From: Symbiodinium natans
Lineage: Eukaryota > Sar > Dinophyceae > Suessiales > Symbiodiniaceae
Assembly: GCA_905221605.1 (NCBI GenBank)
Contig: CAJNDS010001691.1
Coordinates: forward strand, 454,417-518,416
Length of the DNA stretch: 64,000 nucleotides
Direction of reading: 5' to 3'
Of the stretch, positions 23,433-32,635 are shown in pieces. The position numbers were made by a program, and so were the translations under genes. Under the pieces are notes generated by a model. That model worked only from the letters and a program-made list of their open reading frames with translations, did no database searches and was not told where the DNA came from. Position 1 is the stretch's first letter; the number at the start of each line of letters is the position of its first letter.

Positions 23433-26400
23433 CACTGCCCTTTCCACACCACCAACCGCTTCATGTCCCTGCGGAGGTGCTCTTTGGGTCACAATCCTAA
23501 TCCCCAGATTGGCTCTCTTGATGAGGGCGCTCACCGCTGTCTCGCTGTCTGTCCTCAACAGTACAGCAGACCCTGCAATGTCCAGTCCGAAAGCATTCAT
23601 CCAATAACGAATCCAGCTGGAGGTATTGTCAGCATTGGTCCCTACCAACAGACATCCAATCATTCTGGTTGACATTTCAGTCATGACCAGTACTTTCATG
23701 TTGGGAGCCGTCGGCTGGTCTTTCGCAAAAGTACCAGTTACCAGGTTGATGAAGCAGAAATCTGCTTGCAACGCCACGGGTCGGTCTTGAGCATCCTTGG
23801 TCCGACGATGCTGGGTTGTTCCTCTTGTCATCCGACAATGAGGACATTCGGACGAAAAAGGAATGTGGCCTCGCATCCGATGCAGCTCCATTTCTTCTTG
23901 CTTTTTCTTGGTCATTGACTGCACTGACTGCATCTGATCAACCTCCATCGGTCGTTGGCCATCATCCACATCCATGGGTCGAACCTCAGTTCTTCCAAAG
24001 GTTACTTTCTTTCGCTTTCCAGCATCACCTTGCAGGTAGATCCAAGGACATCCAGCCCAGGATACTCCATATCCCATGACTCCTTTCTTCTCGTGTCGCA
24101 GCGAAATCTCTCTTCGAGTGAACTTCACTTCCCAACCAGTATTCACCATCTGCTCGGTGCTCAAGATGTTGTGAGCCACATCTGCTACAACTCCAGTCAC
24201 ACACACCGATGTCAAACCAAGATACTGCTTTCCTTCATACATAGGCAGCAAGGCTCGGATGCGAACTCGCTCGAAGACATTCACCGGGGTATCGTTGGCT
24301 GCTGAGTACCTCTCATTAGGTCCCAACGCCTTCCGATCCAAAATCTGGAACTCATCCAAGTATCTTTTCGCAATCACAGTCACCGATGCTCCTGAGTCAA
24401 TCAACCACCATTTGCTTGCATCATCCTTTTCCATGCTTTTGACTTGATTCATCGGAGGTTTCATCAAAGACCGAACTGACTTAGATGGCAACATCTGAGA
24501 TAAATCGGTAGAGATCCGATGCTCCAACTCGGCAATCCGGACTCTCGTCTCAACTTCCCATGACCAATCTATCTCATCAGTACTCCGGGGAATCCACTCT
24601 TTTCTCACTTCATCGAGCAATCCTTCCAGAGGTTGCAACACAGATTCCACTCGGGCCTCTGACTCAGGTTCATTCCATTCACCTCCAGTTCGCTGGTAGT
24701 CACTCGACTCACCCTCTTGGGAGACTTCAGCAACTGTCTTCCCCTTTCCTTTGCCTTTTCCTTTGGGCTTTCCCTTTTCGGGCTTCTTCTTGGGATCTCC
24801 TTTTGCCTTGGCTTTCGCCTTAGCATTGGGGGAATTGGGCTTCTTGCCTGAATCTCCCTCCTTATACCAGCAATCGCGGGCATAATGTCCCTTTCCACCA
24901 CACACATAGCACTCCACATCCTTCTTGTTCTGGCTTGAAGCTCGTTTGCCAGCACCTTTGCTTGATTCGCGCTTGCCTTTCTGTTCCTTTCCTTTGCCTT
25001 TTGGTTTTCCTTCGTTGCCCTTTCCCTCATTGGGATCTCGAAAAGGTTGAAGCTTCGTGCCAGGGGCTTCTGACCACACCCTTTGTTGCACCTCAAACTT
25101 CAGAGCAACTCTTTTCAGATCTTCAAACGATTCACTATCGCCATGCAACAAGCAATGGCTTCTACACCGATCTGGCAAACTGCGCAGCAAAACCATAACC
25201 GAATCCGCTTCTTGGATCTGCAAACCACCAGCATGCACATCGGGATCAAGACTATTGAGCAGCTTGGTGTACTTGTTCAACTCATGCTCAATCTTTCGAA
25301 TGATCTCCGGAATACTGGGTGCTTTCACGGTTTGATTCACCAGCTGCGACCGAAAGAACAGGCATTCAGCTCGCGACTTCAGGCAAAACTCCTTCGCCAG
25401 CAATCTCAAAGCCACAAAACCAGATTGTTGATAAGTGCTCTCACTTTCAACATATGTCTGCAAAATCAGAGAACTCTTCTCATGATTTGCAAAAGTCTGT
25501 CGCAGGATGTGCATCAGCCTCGTCGACCTCTTCTGTTGCTCCACAGTAAGTCGATCCTGTTTCAGCCGAGACTCTTCTTGAGTCTTCACCGCATGCATGA
25601 GCTCATTGGGAAACACTTCTGAACCCAAACCAACCCAACTGGTCAGCTTCTCCATCCAGGTCAAGAATCCAAGAGCTTCAGAGATGCGATCCTTCCAAGA
25701 CGAAAAGTCAATGGTCGGCAAACTGGGCAACCATTTGTCCGATCGAGCAAACACATCCCTTTCCCTTTCTTGCTCCAGAGGTGGAGGTCTCAGTGGGGGA
25801 CTTGGGCTCGCCATCCGAAAAAGCTGGGTCCCCTTCGCAGGAGTACCCACTGGCGATGCACCTTGACATCCCGAAGAAGAACTGGGCATGTTCTCAGGAA
25901 CACCATCCTGAGGTAAGGGGGGATTCACCTGTTGCTGTTGCTGTGGCTGCTGTTGCTGATGCTGCTGTATCATCCACTGCTGATGCTGCTGCTGTTGCTG
26001 CACCATGGACGAAGTCATCGTTTGCATAAACTGCTGTTGCTGCACAACCAGTTGCTGCATCATGCTTTCCAATTCTCGCACTTGTCTCGTCAACCCTTGC
26101 ACGTCGGGTGATGTTTGTGATGGTGTCACCACAGGTTGAGGAGGTCCAGTGGATAGTCCTGGTGGTAACGAAGGACTTCCTACCGCTTGCTGAGGCAAAC
26201 CAGGGGGAAACGAAGGGCCTCCCATTGTCTGTTGGGGTGCTCCAGTAGCTACCCCATGAGGGCTTCTGGCGGGAGTTCGACCTCTGGGCACTGGGCCATA
26301 CACAGGTTGGCTTCCTTGTGCCAAACCTTGCACCCACAGTGGGTTGGGATTTCCCAAACCCGGAAAAGGGTCTACCCTTCGCCTTGTCTCAGCATCCATG

Positions 26401-26486
26401 ATGGGCACAGAGCTTCCACGCTCTCGTCCACCTCTTGGACTCCTCACATGAGCTCCACTGGTATGTCGTGGGGATGTATTCAACAT
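23403..26486 (-). CDS. Copia polyprotein part 1: Gag, protease, integrase N-terminus
   Basis: Starts at an ATG (26484-26486) and is open for 1027 codons. The N-terminal 250 residues are Pro-, Gly- and Gln-rich, with poly-Gln runs. A Gag domain follows (LLRSLPDRCRSHCLLHG, about 430-446), with a Lys-rich tail and one CCHC zinc knuckle (CYVCGGKGHYARDC, about 523). The protease motif WWLIDSGASVTVI is at about 692. The integrase His/Cys motif (HRMRGHIPFSSECPHC) is at about 866, followed by the catalytic Asp in QADFCF, the second Asp in LRTDSE, and the Glu in GGVERAVR. The frame then reads into nonsense (HSRSCSAR) and stops. The missing base lies at about 23429-23430, from which point part 2 carries on the integrase. 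Confidence 0.9.
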   Translation of the reverse strand: MLNTSPRHTSGAHVRSPRGGRERGSSVPIMDAETRRRVDPFPGLGNPNPLWVQGLAQGSQPVYGPVPRGRTPARSPHGVATGAPQQTMGGPSFPPGLPQQAVGSPSLPPGLSTGPPQPVVTPSQTSPDVQGLTRQVRELESMMQQLVVQQQQFMQTMTSSMVQQQQQHQQWMIQQHQQQQPQQQQQVNPPLPQDGVPENMPSSSSGCQGASPVGTPAKGTQLFRMASPSPPLRPPPLEQERERDVFARSDKWLPSLPTIDFSSWKDRISEALGFLTWMEKLTSWVGLGSEVFPNELMHAVKTQEESRLKQDRLTVEQQKRSTRLMHILRQTFANHEKSSLILQTYVESESTYQQSGFVALRLLAKEFCLKSRAECLFFRSQLVNQTVKAPSIPEIIRKIEHELNKYTKLLNSLDPDVHAGGLQIQEADSVMVLLRSLPDRCRSHCLLHGDSESFEDLKRVALKFEVQQRVWSEAPGTKLQPFRDPNEGKGNEGKPKGKGKEQKGKRESSKGAGKRASSQNKKDVECYVCGGKGHYARDCWYKEGDSGKKPNSPNAKAKAKAKGDPKKKPEKGKPKGKGKGKGKTVAEVSQEGESSDYQRTGGEWNEPESEARVESVLQPLEGLLDEVRKEWIPRSTDEIDWSWEVETRVRIAELEHRISTDLSQMLPSKSVRSLMKPPMNQVKSMEKDDASKWWLIDSGASVTVIAKRYLDEFQILDRKALGPNERYSAANDTPVNVFERVRIRALLPMYEGKQYLGLTSVCVTGVVADVAHNILSTEQMVNTGWEVKFTRREISLRHEKKGVMGYGVSWAGCPWIYLQGDAGKRKKVTFGRTEVRPMDVDDGQRPMEVDQMQSVQSMTKKKQEEMELHRMRGHIPFSSECPHCRMTRGTTQHRRTKDAQDRPVALQADFCFINLVTGTFAKDQPTAPNMKVLVMTEMSTRMIGCLLVGTNADNTSSWIRYWMNAFGLDIAGSAVLLRTDSETAVSALIKRANLGIRIVTQRAPPQGHEAVGGVERAVRHSRSCSAR

Positions 26487-26497
26487 AGTTCCTGAAC

Positions 26498-26968
26498 TCA
26501 GGCTCCAGCCTGCAGTCTCTCCACAACGTCTTCTGGCGAAAATTCTCTCACCAACACCAGATGGTCCAGGCTCCTGAAGAACCTTAGTTCTACTCTACCA
26601 AGCACCGTATTCCTCCAAGATCGGTCACAACCAATCCAGTTCCAGACAAACCACCTTGCCCGGGCTCCAAAGTGCCTCAACAGCCGCTGAACCAACTGCT
26701 TCCAAGCCTGATGAGTCCGGATCCGCCTCCTCACAGGATAGGCTTCCCGGTACTCACTTACACGGTCCGAGTACAAGAGATTCCGGCCCACTGGCAGTCT
26801 GGGCTCCAAACCCAAACTTGCCTCCAGGCACTCACAGAGTCCTGACAGACAACCAAAGACCATACACGGGCTCGTACCACAAGGCACAAGCTCCGCTACC
26901 ACGTGAAAAACCGAAGGTCCCTCTGGTACCTTTTCCCTTGAAAGCACGAACCCTGACCTCTCACACAA
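26498..26968 (-). CDS. Leader open reading frame overlapping LTR and primer site
   Basis: A 156-codon frame begins inside the 5' LTR, crosses the primer-binding site and stops 11 bases before the Gag ATG, in another phase. The predicted peptide (for example VREFSPEDVVERL near its end) has no known signature. It may be a chance frame or an upstream ORF that lowers Gag initiation. Low confidence that it is translated. Confidence 0.25.
   Translation of the reverse strand: MCERSGFVLSREKVPEGPSVFHVVAELVPCGTSPCMVFGCLSGLCECLEASLGLEPRLPVGRNLLYSDRVSEYREAYPVRRRIRTHQAWKQLVQRLLRHFGARARWFVWNWIGCDRSWRNTVLGRVELRFFRSLDHLVLVREFSPEDVVERLQAGA
26890..26901 (-). promoter_or_regulatory. Primer-binding site, initiator-tRNA-Met-like
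   Basis: Immediately after the 5' LTR, in element orientation, is TGGTAGCGGAGC. It resembles the TGGTA(T/G)C-type sites complementary to the 3' end of initiator methionine tRNA used by many copia elements. The match begins with TGG, complementary to the CCA end. Confidence 0.7.
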
Positions 26969-27283
26969 GTGCGGACAGCTCTCTCTTTTTCACAGTCAGA
27001 GCCACTTGAGCCATGAGCCAAAAGTCACGAAGTGCACAAACTAAACGAATTCTCTCTTGTGAGCTTAAACTCAGCTTCAAAATGAAGTTCCTACACACTG
27101 CACACTCACTTTAAATAGCGTATTGGGCAAAAACACACTCGTATGATTTCCTTGGAAATCAACGAGGCATAAACCATCGAGGATGGGATGACACGGATTC
27201 CCAATCACTCCGAAGCAAAACAAACCTATACAAGCTGATCCAAAACATGACAAAAACATCACTGATCAGCCACAATCTTCCAC
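26901..27283 (-). repeat. 5' LTR of the copia element
   Basis: This is the right-hand LTR copy, 383 bases, 380 of them identical to the left copy. It would carry the element promoter. In element orientation it contains CTTTTGGCTCATGGCTCAAG (27005-27024), which resembles the end of the dinoflagellate spliced leader (see findings). Confidence 0.92.
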
Positions 27284-27425
27284 ACCCCAAACCCCTCCAC
27301 CTGCAAAGGCTCCTGGCACCAGCTCAAGTCCCTTGGAGATCCATCTGGCTAAGCCCTAATCTCCAGCTAACGATGCCTTGAAGGTCTTGGCCCGGAGACA
27401 ACCAGGCCCGCACCCAAAGTTGAGT
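27284..27425 (-). repeat. Inverted copy of the left-flank repeat
   Basis: Read on the minus strand, this segment (GGCCTGGTTGTCTCCGGGCC ... GGAGGTGGAGGGGTTTGGGG) matches 16917-17062 read on the plus strand. The retrotransposon therefore sits at the junction between inverted copies of one local repeat. Confidence 0.8.
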
Positions 27426-27429
27426 GCCT

Positions 27430-28480
27430 ACCTGCTCTTCTTGCAAACCAGCCCACCCACTGCTTCTAAGGATCCTCTTCAGAAGTTTGCCACGATCAGA
27501 AACCTCGCATCAAGTCCATGAACCCGAAACTTTGGGACGTTTCTCTTAGACTCACAGCCCTGAGTAGGAATTTCATAAGGGTTGTGTAATCCCTTTTAGA
27601 AACGGTCATATGGGGGGTGGAACATCTTAACCTGAACTTTAATGGACCTTTTCGTCGGACAAGGTCTTATTGGCCTTGACCTTGAAGAGGACGCCAGTCA
27701 ACAATAATTGTTATTAAGAAGAATAATCGCAACGGGAATGATGGGGCAAGTTCCAGCTGCAGTGATTTAGTCACTCGAATTTGGCTGAACCCTGCAGCAC
27801 ACCCTGCACCCCAAAACCCCAAACCAAAACCCAAAACCCCAAACTCTAAAACCCTGCAGAACGGTGGAGATGCACTTCTGACCCCCTACATTTCCAAGCC
27901 GCAAACCCTTGACCTAAGCCCCAGAACCTCAAACCTCAAAACCCAATTGCCAGCAGCCCTGTGCAGACGCTCGCGTTCTTGTGGATGAAGCTTTCTGTCG
28001 TGCAGTACTGGTTGCACGCATGTGGGTATTTTCCAAAGAAGGGAACCTTAAATAGAAGAAAATCTTCTAAAAGGATTTCCAAACTGGGGTGTCCCCATTT
28101 TCGGAAACCCCCAGGTAAGACCGTAAGACCTAACAGTTCCAACTACTCCTTCCTTAACCCGAAACCCAAAATCAAAACAGAGCTGCAGGGTTTGGAAGTT
28201 GCTTCCGGTGGGTTATTCGCAACAAGTTGAGTGTGTGTGTTTCTCTATTTGAACAGGTGTTCTTCTTGCGGATACCTTCTGAATTTCACACAATCATTGG
28301 AATTAAAAAAGTGCTCTCAGGCCTGTCACCTTCGTGCCGTGGCCGAGAAGAACGGCTGTACCATTGGGACACAAGAAAACGGCTTAGCTCCTTTACCGAA
28401 CCTGACAAATTGCCACATGGTATGCTGCCCTGAAGGCATCGCAGGTCTTAGTGTCAGATTTCAGGCCCGCCGAGCTTTCC
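27430..28480. other. No recognised gene
   Basis: Apart from the repeat at 27783-27868, only short frames are present. A GGGTGTCCCCATTTTCGGAAA motif (28089-28109) recurs at 57420-57440, suggesting a dispersed element remnant. Confidence 0.45.
27783..27868 (+). repeat. Direct copy of the 16822-16908 repeat
   Basis: The stretch CACACCCTGCACCCCAAAAC ... AGAACGGTGGAGATGCAC matches 16822-16908 in the same orientation with a few differences. It shows that a larger repeat unit surrounds the retrotransposon on both sides. Confidence 0.75.
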
Positions 28481-28489
28481 TTTTCCCAA

Positions 28490-28648
28490 AACTCAGACAA
28501 TTTTCTTCAGATTCAGCAGCAGAGTCATACACAGCAACACTTTTTTTTTTTTTTTAGTTCAAATTGCCTTTGCCCGTCTGAAAAGAATTTTTCTCTTGCC
28601 TTGTTTTTTGTCGGAATGATCTCTCGGTTGAGTTGCAAGCTTCAGATT
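28490..28648 (+). repeat. ~155-bp repeat, copy 1
   Basis: The block from CAGACAATTTTCTTCAGATT to GTTGAGTTGCAAGCTTCAG recurs at 31029-31183 in the same orientation. Both copies contain a long T run followed by AGTTCAAATTGCC. Confidence 0.85.
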
Positions 28649-28699
28649 CTGCTTTGCGAGTACTGGTCCTCATCCCCAAGCCCGTGCGTGCAGCTCTTT

Positions 28700-29310
28700 C
28701 GGCAGGCTTCAAGAGTTGGGTCGAAGATGTTGTGGAGGTTGGTGTGAGACTCGTTTCAGCAGCAGTTCAAGTCGATCCTGTGGTGCTGCTGGATGACGTT
28801 GATGACGTCAGTGTTGATGACGTGGAAATTGACGTAGTGGTGCTGGAAGTTGTGCAATGTGCTGTGGGTGCTGTGGAAGTACCGCTAGTGGAGCTGCCGA
28901 GGAGGTGGTTGTGCTGGAGGTTGTGGTGGAAGTGCTGCGGGTGCTGGTGGAGGTGCTGCTGGTGGAGCTGAGCGACGAGGTGGTGGTGCCAGAGGTTGTG
29001 GTGGAGGTGCTGCGGGTGCTGGTGGAGGTGCTGCTGGTGGAAGTGCTGCTGGTGGAAGTGCTGCTGGTGGAGCTGATCGAGGAGGTGGTTGTGGTGGAGG
29101 TTGTGCTGGATGTGCTGCGGGTGCTGGTGGAGCTGACCGTGGAGGAAGTCGTTGGCTTGTCGTTGTCGTGACGGAGGTTGTTGTTGTGACGGATGTTGTT
29201 GCCGAGATACTCGTCGTGCTAGTGGAAGATGTTGTACTTGTGCTGGAGACAGAGCTGGTTGTGCTGGAAGTGGAAGTGGAAGTGCTTGTACTTGATGTAG
29301 AAGTCTTGCG
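28700..29310 (-). CDS. Ser/Thr-rich (mucin-like) C-terminal region of the kelch gene
   Basis: The minus strand is rich in TCC, ACC, AGC and ACA codons and gives long Ser/Thr tracts (for example SSTTSSVSSTSTTSSTST). The Ser/Thr-rich reading passes from one frame to another near 29155, and the second frame is the frame of the kelch exon upstream. Either a small intron or indels lie between. The plus-strand reading (Val/Leu/Glu-rich) and the His/Gln and Pro/Ala-rich minus frames are shadows of this simple-sequence DNA. Ser/Thr-rich linkers beside kelch or other extracellular domains are common in dinoflagellate proteins. Confidence 0.45.
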
Positions 29311-29344
29311 TGGTCGTTCATGTTGAAGTGCGATATACCCACAC

Positions 29345-29478
29345 ATCATTTAGGACCTGCTGCCCGTTCCAACCCCCGAAGATGTACATCTGGCTCCCAT
29401 CCCAGGCTGCTGAGTGATAGGCTCGCACGGAAGCTCCACTCTCCAGCACCGTCCATGCGTTTGCAGCTGCATCATACT
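29345..29478 (-). CDS. Kelch-repeat exon
   Basis: The minus frame encodes one full kelch blade: QYDAAANAWTVLESGAS, then YHSAAWDGSQMYIFGGWNG and NDVWVYR. The GG doublet, the W and the Tyr/Trp spacing are typical of kelch beta-propeller blades, which mediate protein binding. The exon follows an intron at about 29479-29620 and is followed by the Ser/Thr-rich region. Confidence 0.65.
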
Positions 29479-29621
29479 GAAACCTTTTTACTGACTTTGA
29501 TGATTTTGGATCCCTAGCAAGAATAAAAATAGTTGCTGTTTCTTAGGAATTAAAGTACCCAAAAAATCGAAAACTATTCCCAACATCCCAAGAAACAAGC
29601 TGTCAAGGTTAGAAGATCCAT

Positions 29622-30112
29622 CGGTGCCACCCGAAGATGAACATCGAAGTAGCTGGCTGATCCCAAACTGCTGCATGACCTTCCCGCGCGGAGGGACTGG
29701 TACCGCTGGGCGACAGCTCATTCCAGGCTTCTTGGTCGTAGTCAAACTCCCATAGGTCTGACAACTGGATTGACACCGAAGAGCATCTTCTTGCTGCCGG
29801 AATCCCACACGGCCACGTGGCTCCAGCGGGCTGTGGGAGTCGCTTGAATCGACTGCTCCAACAGTTCTTCGCGGCATCGCATGCACAGATCAAGGCTTCA
29901 TTTGTGTCCAAGTTCTGACCACCCGCATTGTCGTTGGAGTTCCAGACAAGTGAAGTGGCATATCGCGGTTCGGACAGGTCAGATGGACTAGATGTGCATG
30001 ACATCCAAGCAGTTTTATGCTGCATTGCAGCAGTTGTAACATTCCGCCTCGTCAATGATCTGCGACTATGTGTTTCTGAACTCAGTGACTTGAGCTCTAA
30101 ACGTTCAAGCAT
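29622..30112 (-). CDS. Kelch-repeat exon, upstream part
   Basis: Open frame of about 165 codons. It contains SIQLSDLWEFDYDQEAWNEL, then SAREGHAAVWDQPATSMFIF, i.e. the end of one kelch blade and most of another. The exon ends after MFIFGW at about 29625, where the frame becomes intron-like. The next kelch blade is in the exon at 29345-29478. The upstream half (Ser/Arg-rich, with DTNEALICACDAAKNCW) is less typical. A complete propeller would need several more blades, so the gene is partial here or extends to the right. Confidence 0.6.
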
Positions 30113-31028
30113 GTGCGACTAGGAGAACATCAGGTTACATGGGTCGCTCTCGATCCCAAAACAGAATGCGTAACACGTCTAGGTTGTTTACGGGAAATAA
30201 GAAGGCTTGCACCCAAAAAACCTAAACTCCCCAAAAAATATTTGTAAGCATTTGCAGATTAAAGGCATATGACACGAACACTTTGAAGTTTCGCTTCTAA
30301 GAGGCGTCTCAAAGGCTGTGCAAAAGAAGTTTTTGCAAAACTTGTTGCTTTGGACAGCTCTGTGTTTGCAAGGCTACCAAGCAACAACTCAACAGCCCCT
30401 GTCAAAATGTATTGCCACCGGGTTCCCACAATGCCTGACTCTTTGCACTCAAAGGAGTTGCAACCTTTTCCGATTGGCACAAAGCTGATGGAAGGTCCAA
30501 TCCTGGCAAATCAAGACAGCTGCTAATATGCTGTGGGGTGCTGCCAAAAACCAAGGTGGCGCAACTAGCTAGCTGGTTTGCAAGTTAGGAGGACGGCTGG
30601 AATGGCCCCTGGCAGTAAGTCAGTGACAGGAATATCGGCTGTGAGTCATGTCGTACCTGATGCGGCAAGCATGCCACCTTTCTGCTCTGCACCCCTGCAA
30701 GTCACTTTGTCTTAGCAACGCTTCCACTGCTTTCGATAAGGAGGATCTTCTGACTCTTGTATTGCGGGCACTCTCTTGTAAACCGTGTGGAGTTCAGTGT
30801 GCCTTGAATTTCTGTTTGGCCATTTTGGAGAATCAAAGACAAGAGAATTTGTCAAAAAAGTCGAATGGAATGGAAATCGAGGCTGGGCGACTCTCAAGTC
30901 GTTCTGGCCATGATGAGAGGTCAGTGTGATCTTTTTTTCAATGTTAGCAAGAACTGCAAAAACATTGGTTTTTCTTTTTGAACTTTGGAGAAATCGAGAA
31001 AACACTGGAAAGAAGCCAGAGTCGTGAC
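30113..31028. other. No recognised gene
   Basis: Only short open frames without motifs are present. AT content is somewhat raised around 30900-31130. Confidence 0.4.
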
Positions 31029-31183
31029 ACTCAGACAATTTTCTTCAGATTCAGCAGCAGATTCATACACAGCAACACTTTTTGTTTTTTTCAGTTCAAA
31101 TTGCCTTCGCCCGTCTGAACTCTTGCTTTTGTTCAATGGTTTTTTGTTGGGATGATCTCTCAGTTGAGTTGCAAGCTTCAGAA
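31029..31183 (+). repeat. ~155-bp repeat, copy 2
   Basis: Second copy of the block at 28490-28648. It begins CAGACAATTTTCTTCAGATT and ends in GTTGAGTTGCAAGCTTCAG, with scattered substitutions and a shorter T run. Confidence 0.85.
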
Positions 31184-31400
31184 AGAGAGAGTTTCGAGAA
31201 ACCGCCCTGAACTAAAACACAAACAGATCGTTCAGCAAGTGTTTTGGTGAGTGCTGTCAGCCCGGTAAGCTGTCGATTGACCAGAAAGACAGTGAAAAAA
31301 TTGCAATCGGAACTTAAGAGATCCATAAGAATGTGCATTTTGTGGTTTCGGCTGTTTTTCTGTGTGTGCATGCACAAGAGTGTTGTGGATGTGTGTGTGT

Positions 31401-31500
31401 NNNNNNNNNNNNNNNNNNNNNNNNNNNNNNNNNNNNNNNNNNNNNNNNNNNNNNNNNNNNNNNNNNNNNNNNNNNNNNNNNNNNNNNNNNNNNNNNNNNN
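31401..31500. other. Assembly gap (100 N)
   Basis: Exactly 100 undetermined bases, the conventional size for a gap of unknown length. Contiguity between the two sides is inferred by scaffolding only. Confidence 0.99.
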
Positions 31501-31529
31501 TATTAAGCAAAAAAATCTAGATTATAAGA

Positions 31530-32635
31530 TGCAAGACAAAGCGGCACCACGCTATTCGGCTTCTGACATTCCATGCTCGGCTAGCAGTATTCCACCGATG
31601 CAAGTCAAAGCGGCACCACACTACTCGGCTTCTGATATCCCATGCTCGGCTAGCAGTGTTCCCACCGATGCAAATCAAAGCGGTACCACGCTATTCGACT
31701 TCTAATATCCCATGCTCGGCTAGCAATATTCCCACCGATGCAAGTCAAAGCGGCACCACGCTATTCGGCTTCTGACATCCCATGCTCGGCTAGCAGTGTT
31801 CCCACCGATGCAAATCAAAGCGGCGCCACACTACTCAGAAGCCATATGCTCGGCTAACAGTGTTCCCATCGACGTAAGTCAAAGCACGCAAGTCAAAGCG
31901 GCACCACACTACTCGCTTCTTACATCCCATGCTCGGCTAGCAGTGTTCCCACCGATGCAAGTCAAAGCGGCACCACGCTACTCGGCTTCTGCCATCCCAT
32001 GCTCGGCTAGCAATGTTCCCACCGATGAAAGTCAAAGCGGCGCCAGGCTATTCGGCTTCTGACATCCCATGCTCGGCTAGCAGTGTTCCCACCGATGCAA
32101 GTCAAAGCGGCACCACGCTACTCGGCTTCTGACCTCCCATGCTCGGCTAACAGTATTCCCACCGATGCAAATCAAAGCGGCACCACGCTACTCGGCTCCT
32201 GACATCCCATGCTCGGCTAGCAGTGTTCCCACCGATGCAAGTCAAAGCGGCACCACGCTACTCGGCTTCTGACATCCCATGCTCGGCTAGCAGTGTTCCC
32301 ACCGATGCAAGTCAAAGCGGCGCCACGCTACTCGGCTTCTGACCTCCCATGCTCGGCTAGCAGTATTCCCACCGATGCAAATCAAAGCGGCACCACGCTA
32401 CTCGGCTATTGACATCCCATGCTCGGCTAGCAGTCCCAAAGGGTCCTAAGTACCTACATCGTAGAAAGTAGGGTTTCTATAAAAGGAACTACTATTATGG
32501 TTTGGGTAAGTGACCCTCATGTAGGTACTTAGGATTCTTCGGGAGTGTTCCCACCGATGCAAGTCAAAGCGACACCACGCTACTCGGCTTCTGACATCCC
32601 ATGCTCGGCCAGCAGTGTTCCCACCGTGACACGTC
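31530..32635 (+). repeat. 70-bp tandem array (satellite-like)
   Basis: About 14 units of 70 bases are present, with the core CATGCTCGGCTAGCAGTGTT and TCAAAGCGGCACCACGCTAC. Successive units start at 70-base intervals near 31594, 31664 and 31734. Because 70 is not a multiple of three, no frame persists and the array is non-coding. One unit is interrupted at 32435-32543 by a small TIR element, and a shortened unit occurs near 31840-31890. Confidence 0.93.
32435..32543. mobile_element. 109-bp TIR element inserted in the 70-bp array
   Basis: Terminal inverted repeats of about 25 bases (CCCAAAGGGTCCTAAGTACC at the left; the right end is the complement with few mismatches) flank a short AT-rich centre. 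The repeat-unit bases AGT occur on both sides (32432-32434 and 32544-32546), and removing the element plus one AGT restores a normal unit. This is a clean insertion of a non-autonomous DNA element. Confidence 0.85.

Larger units (their letters stand above)
17370..27283 (-). mobile_element. Ty1/copia-type LTR retrotransposon, nearly complete, 9.9 kb
   Basis: Two 383-bp LTRs enclose, in minus orientation, a primer-binding site, a leader, Gag, zinc knuckle, protease, integrase, reverse transcriptase, RNase H, a long extra C-terminal region and a polypurine tract. Integrase precedes reverse transcriptase, which is the copia (Pseudoviridae) order. The LTRs differ at only 3 positions (about 0.8%), indicating a young insertion. 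The 5 bases outside each LTR are ACCCT (17365-17369) and ACCCC (27284-27288). This is one mismatch from a target-site duplication, but it lies in a repeat-rich context and is therefore weak evidence. A single missing base in the integrase splits the polyprotein, so this copy is probably not autonomous unless that is an assembly error. Confidence 0.93.

Noticed and set aside
23403-23435. Programmed -1 ribosomal frameshift between Gag-Pol parts
   Set aside because: The break lies inside the integrase rather than at the gag/pol border, and no typical slippery heptamer was seen; a one-base loss explains it better.
28857-29171. Plus-strand Val/Leu/Glu-rich protein
   Set aside because: It is the antisense of the Ser/Thr-codon-rich region that follows the kelch exon.
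31530-32635. Repeat protein encoded by the 70-bp array
   Set aside because: The unit length is not divisible by three and frames rotate from unit to unit, so the open stretches are accidental.
31530-32635. CRISPR array
   Set aside because: Units are contiguous near-identical 70-mers without unique spacers, no cas genes are present, and the context is eukaryotic.
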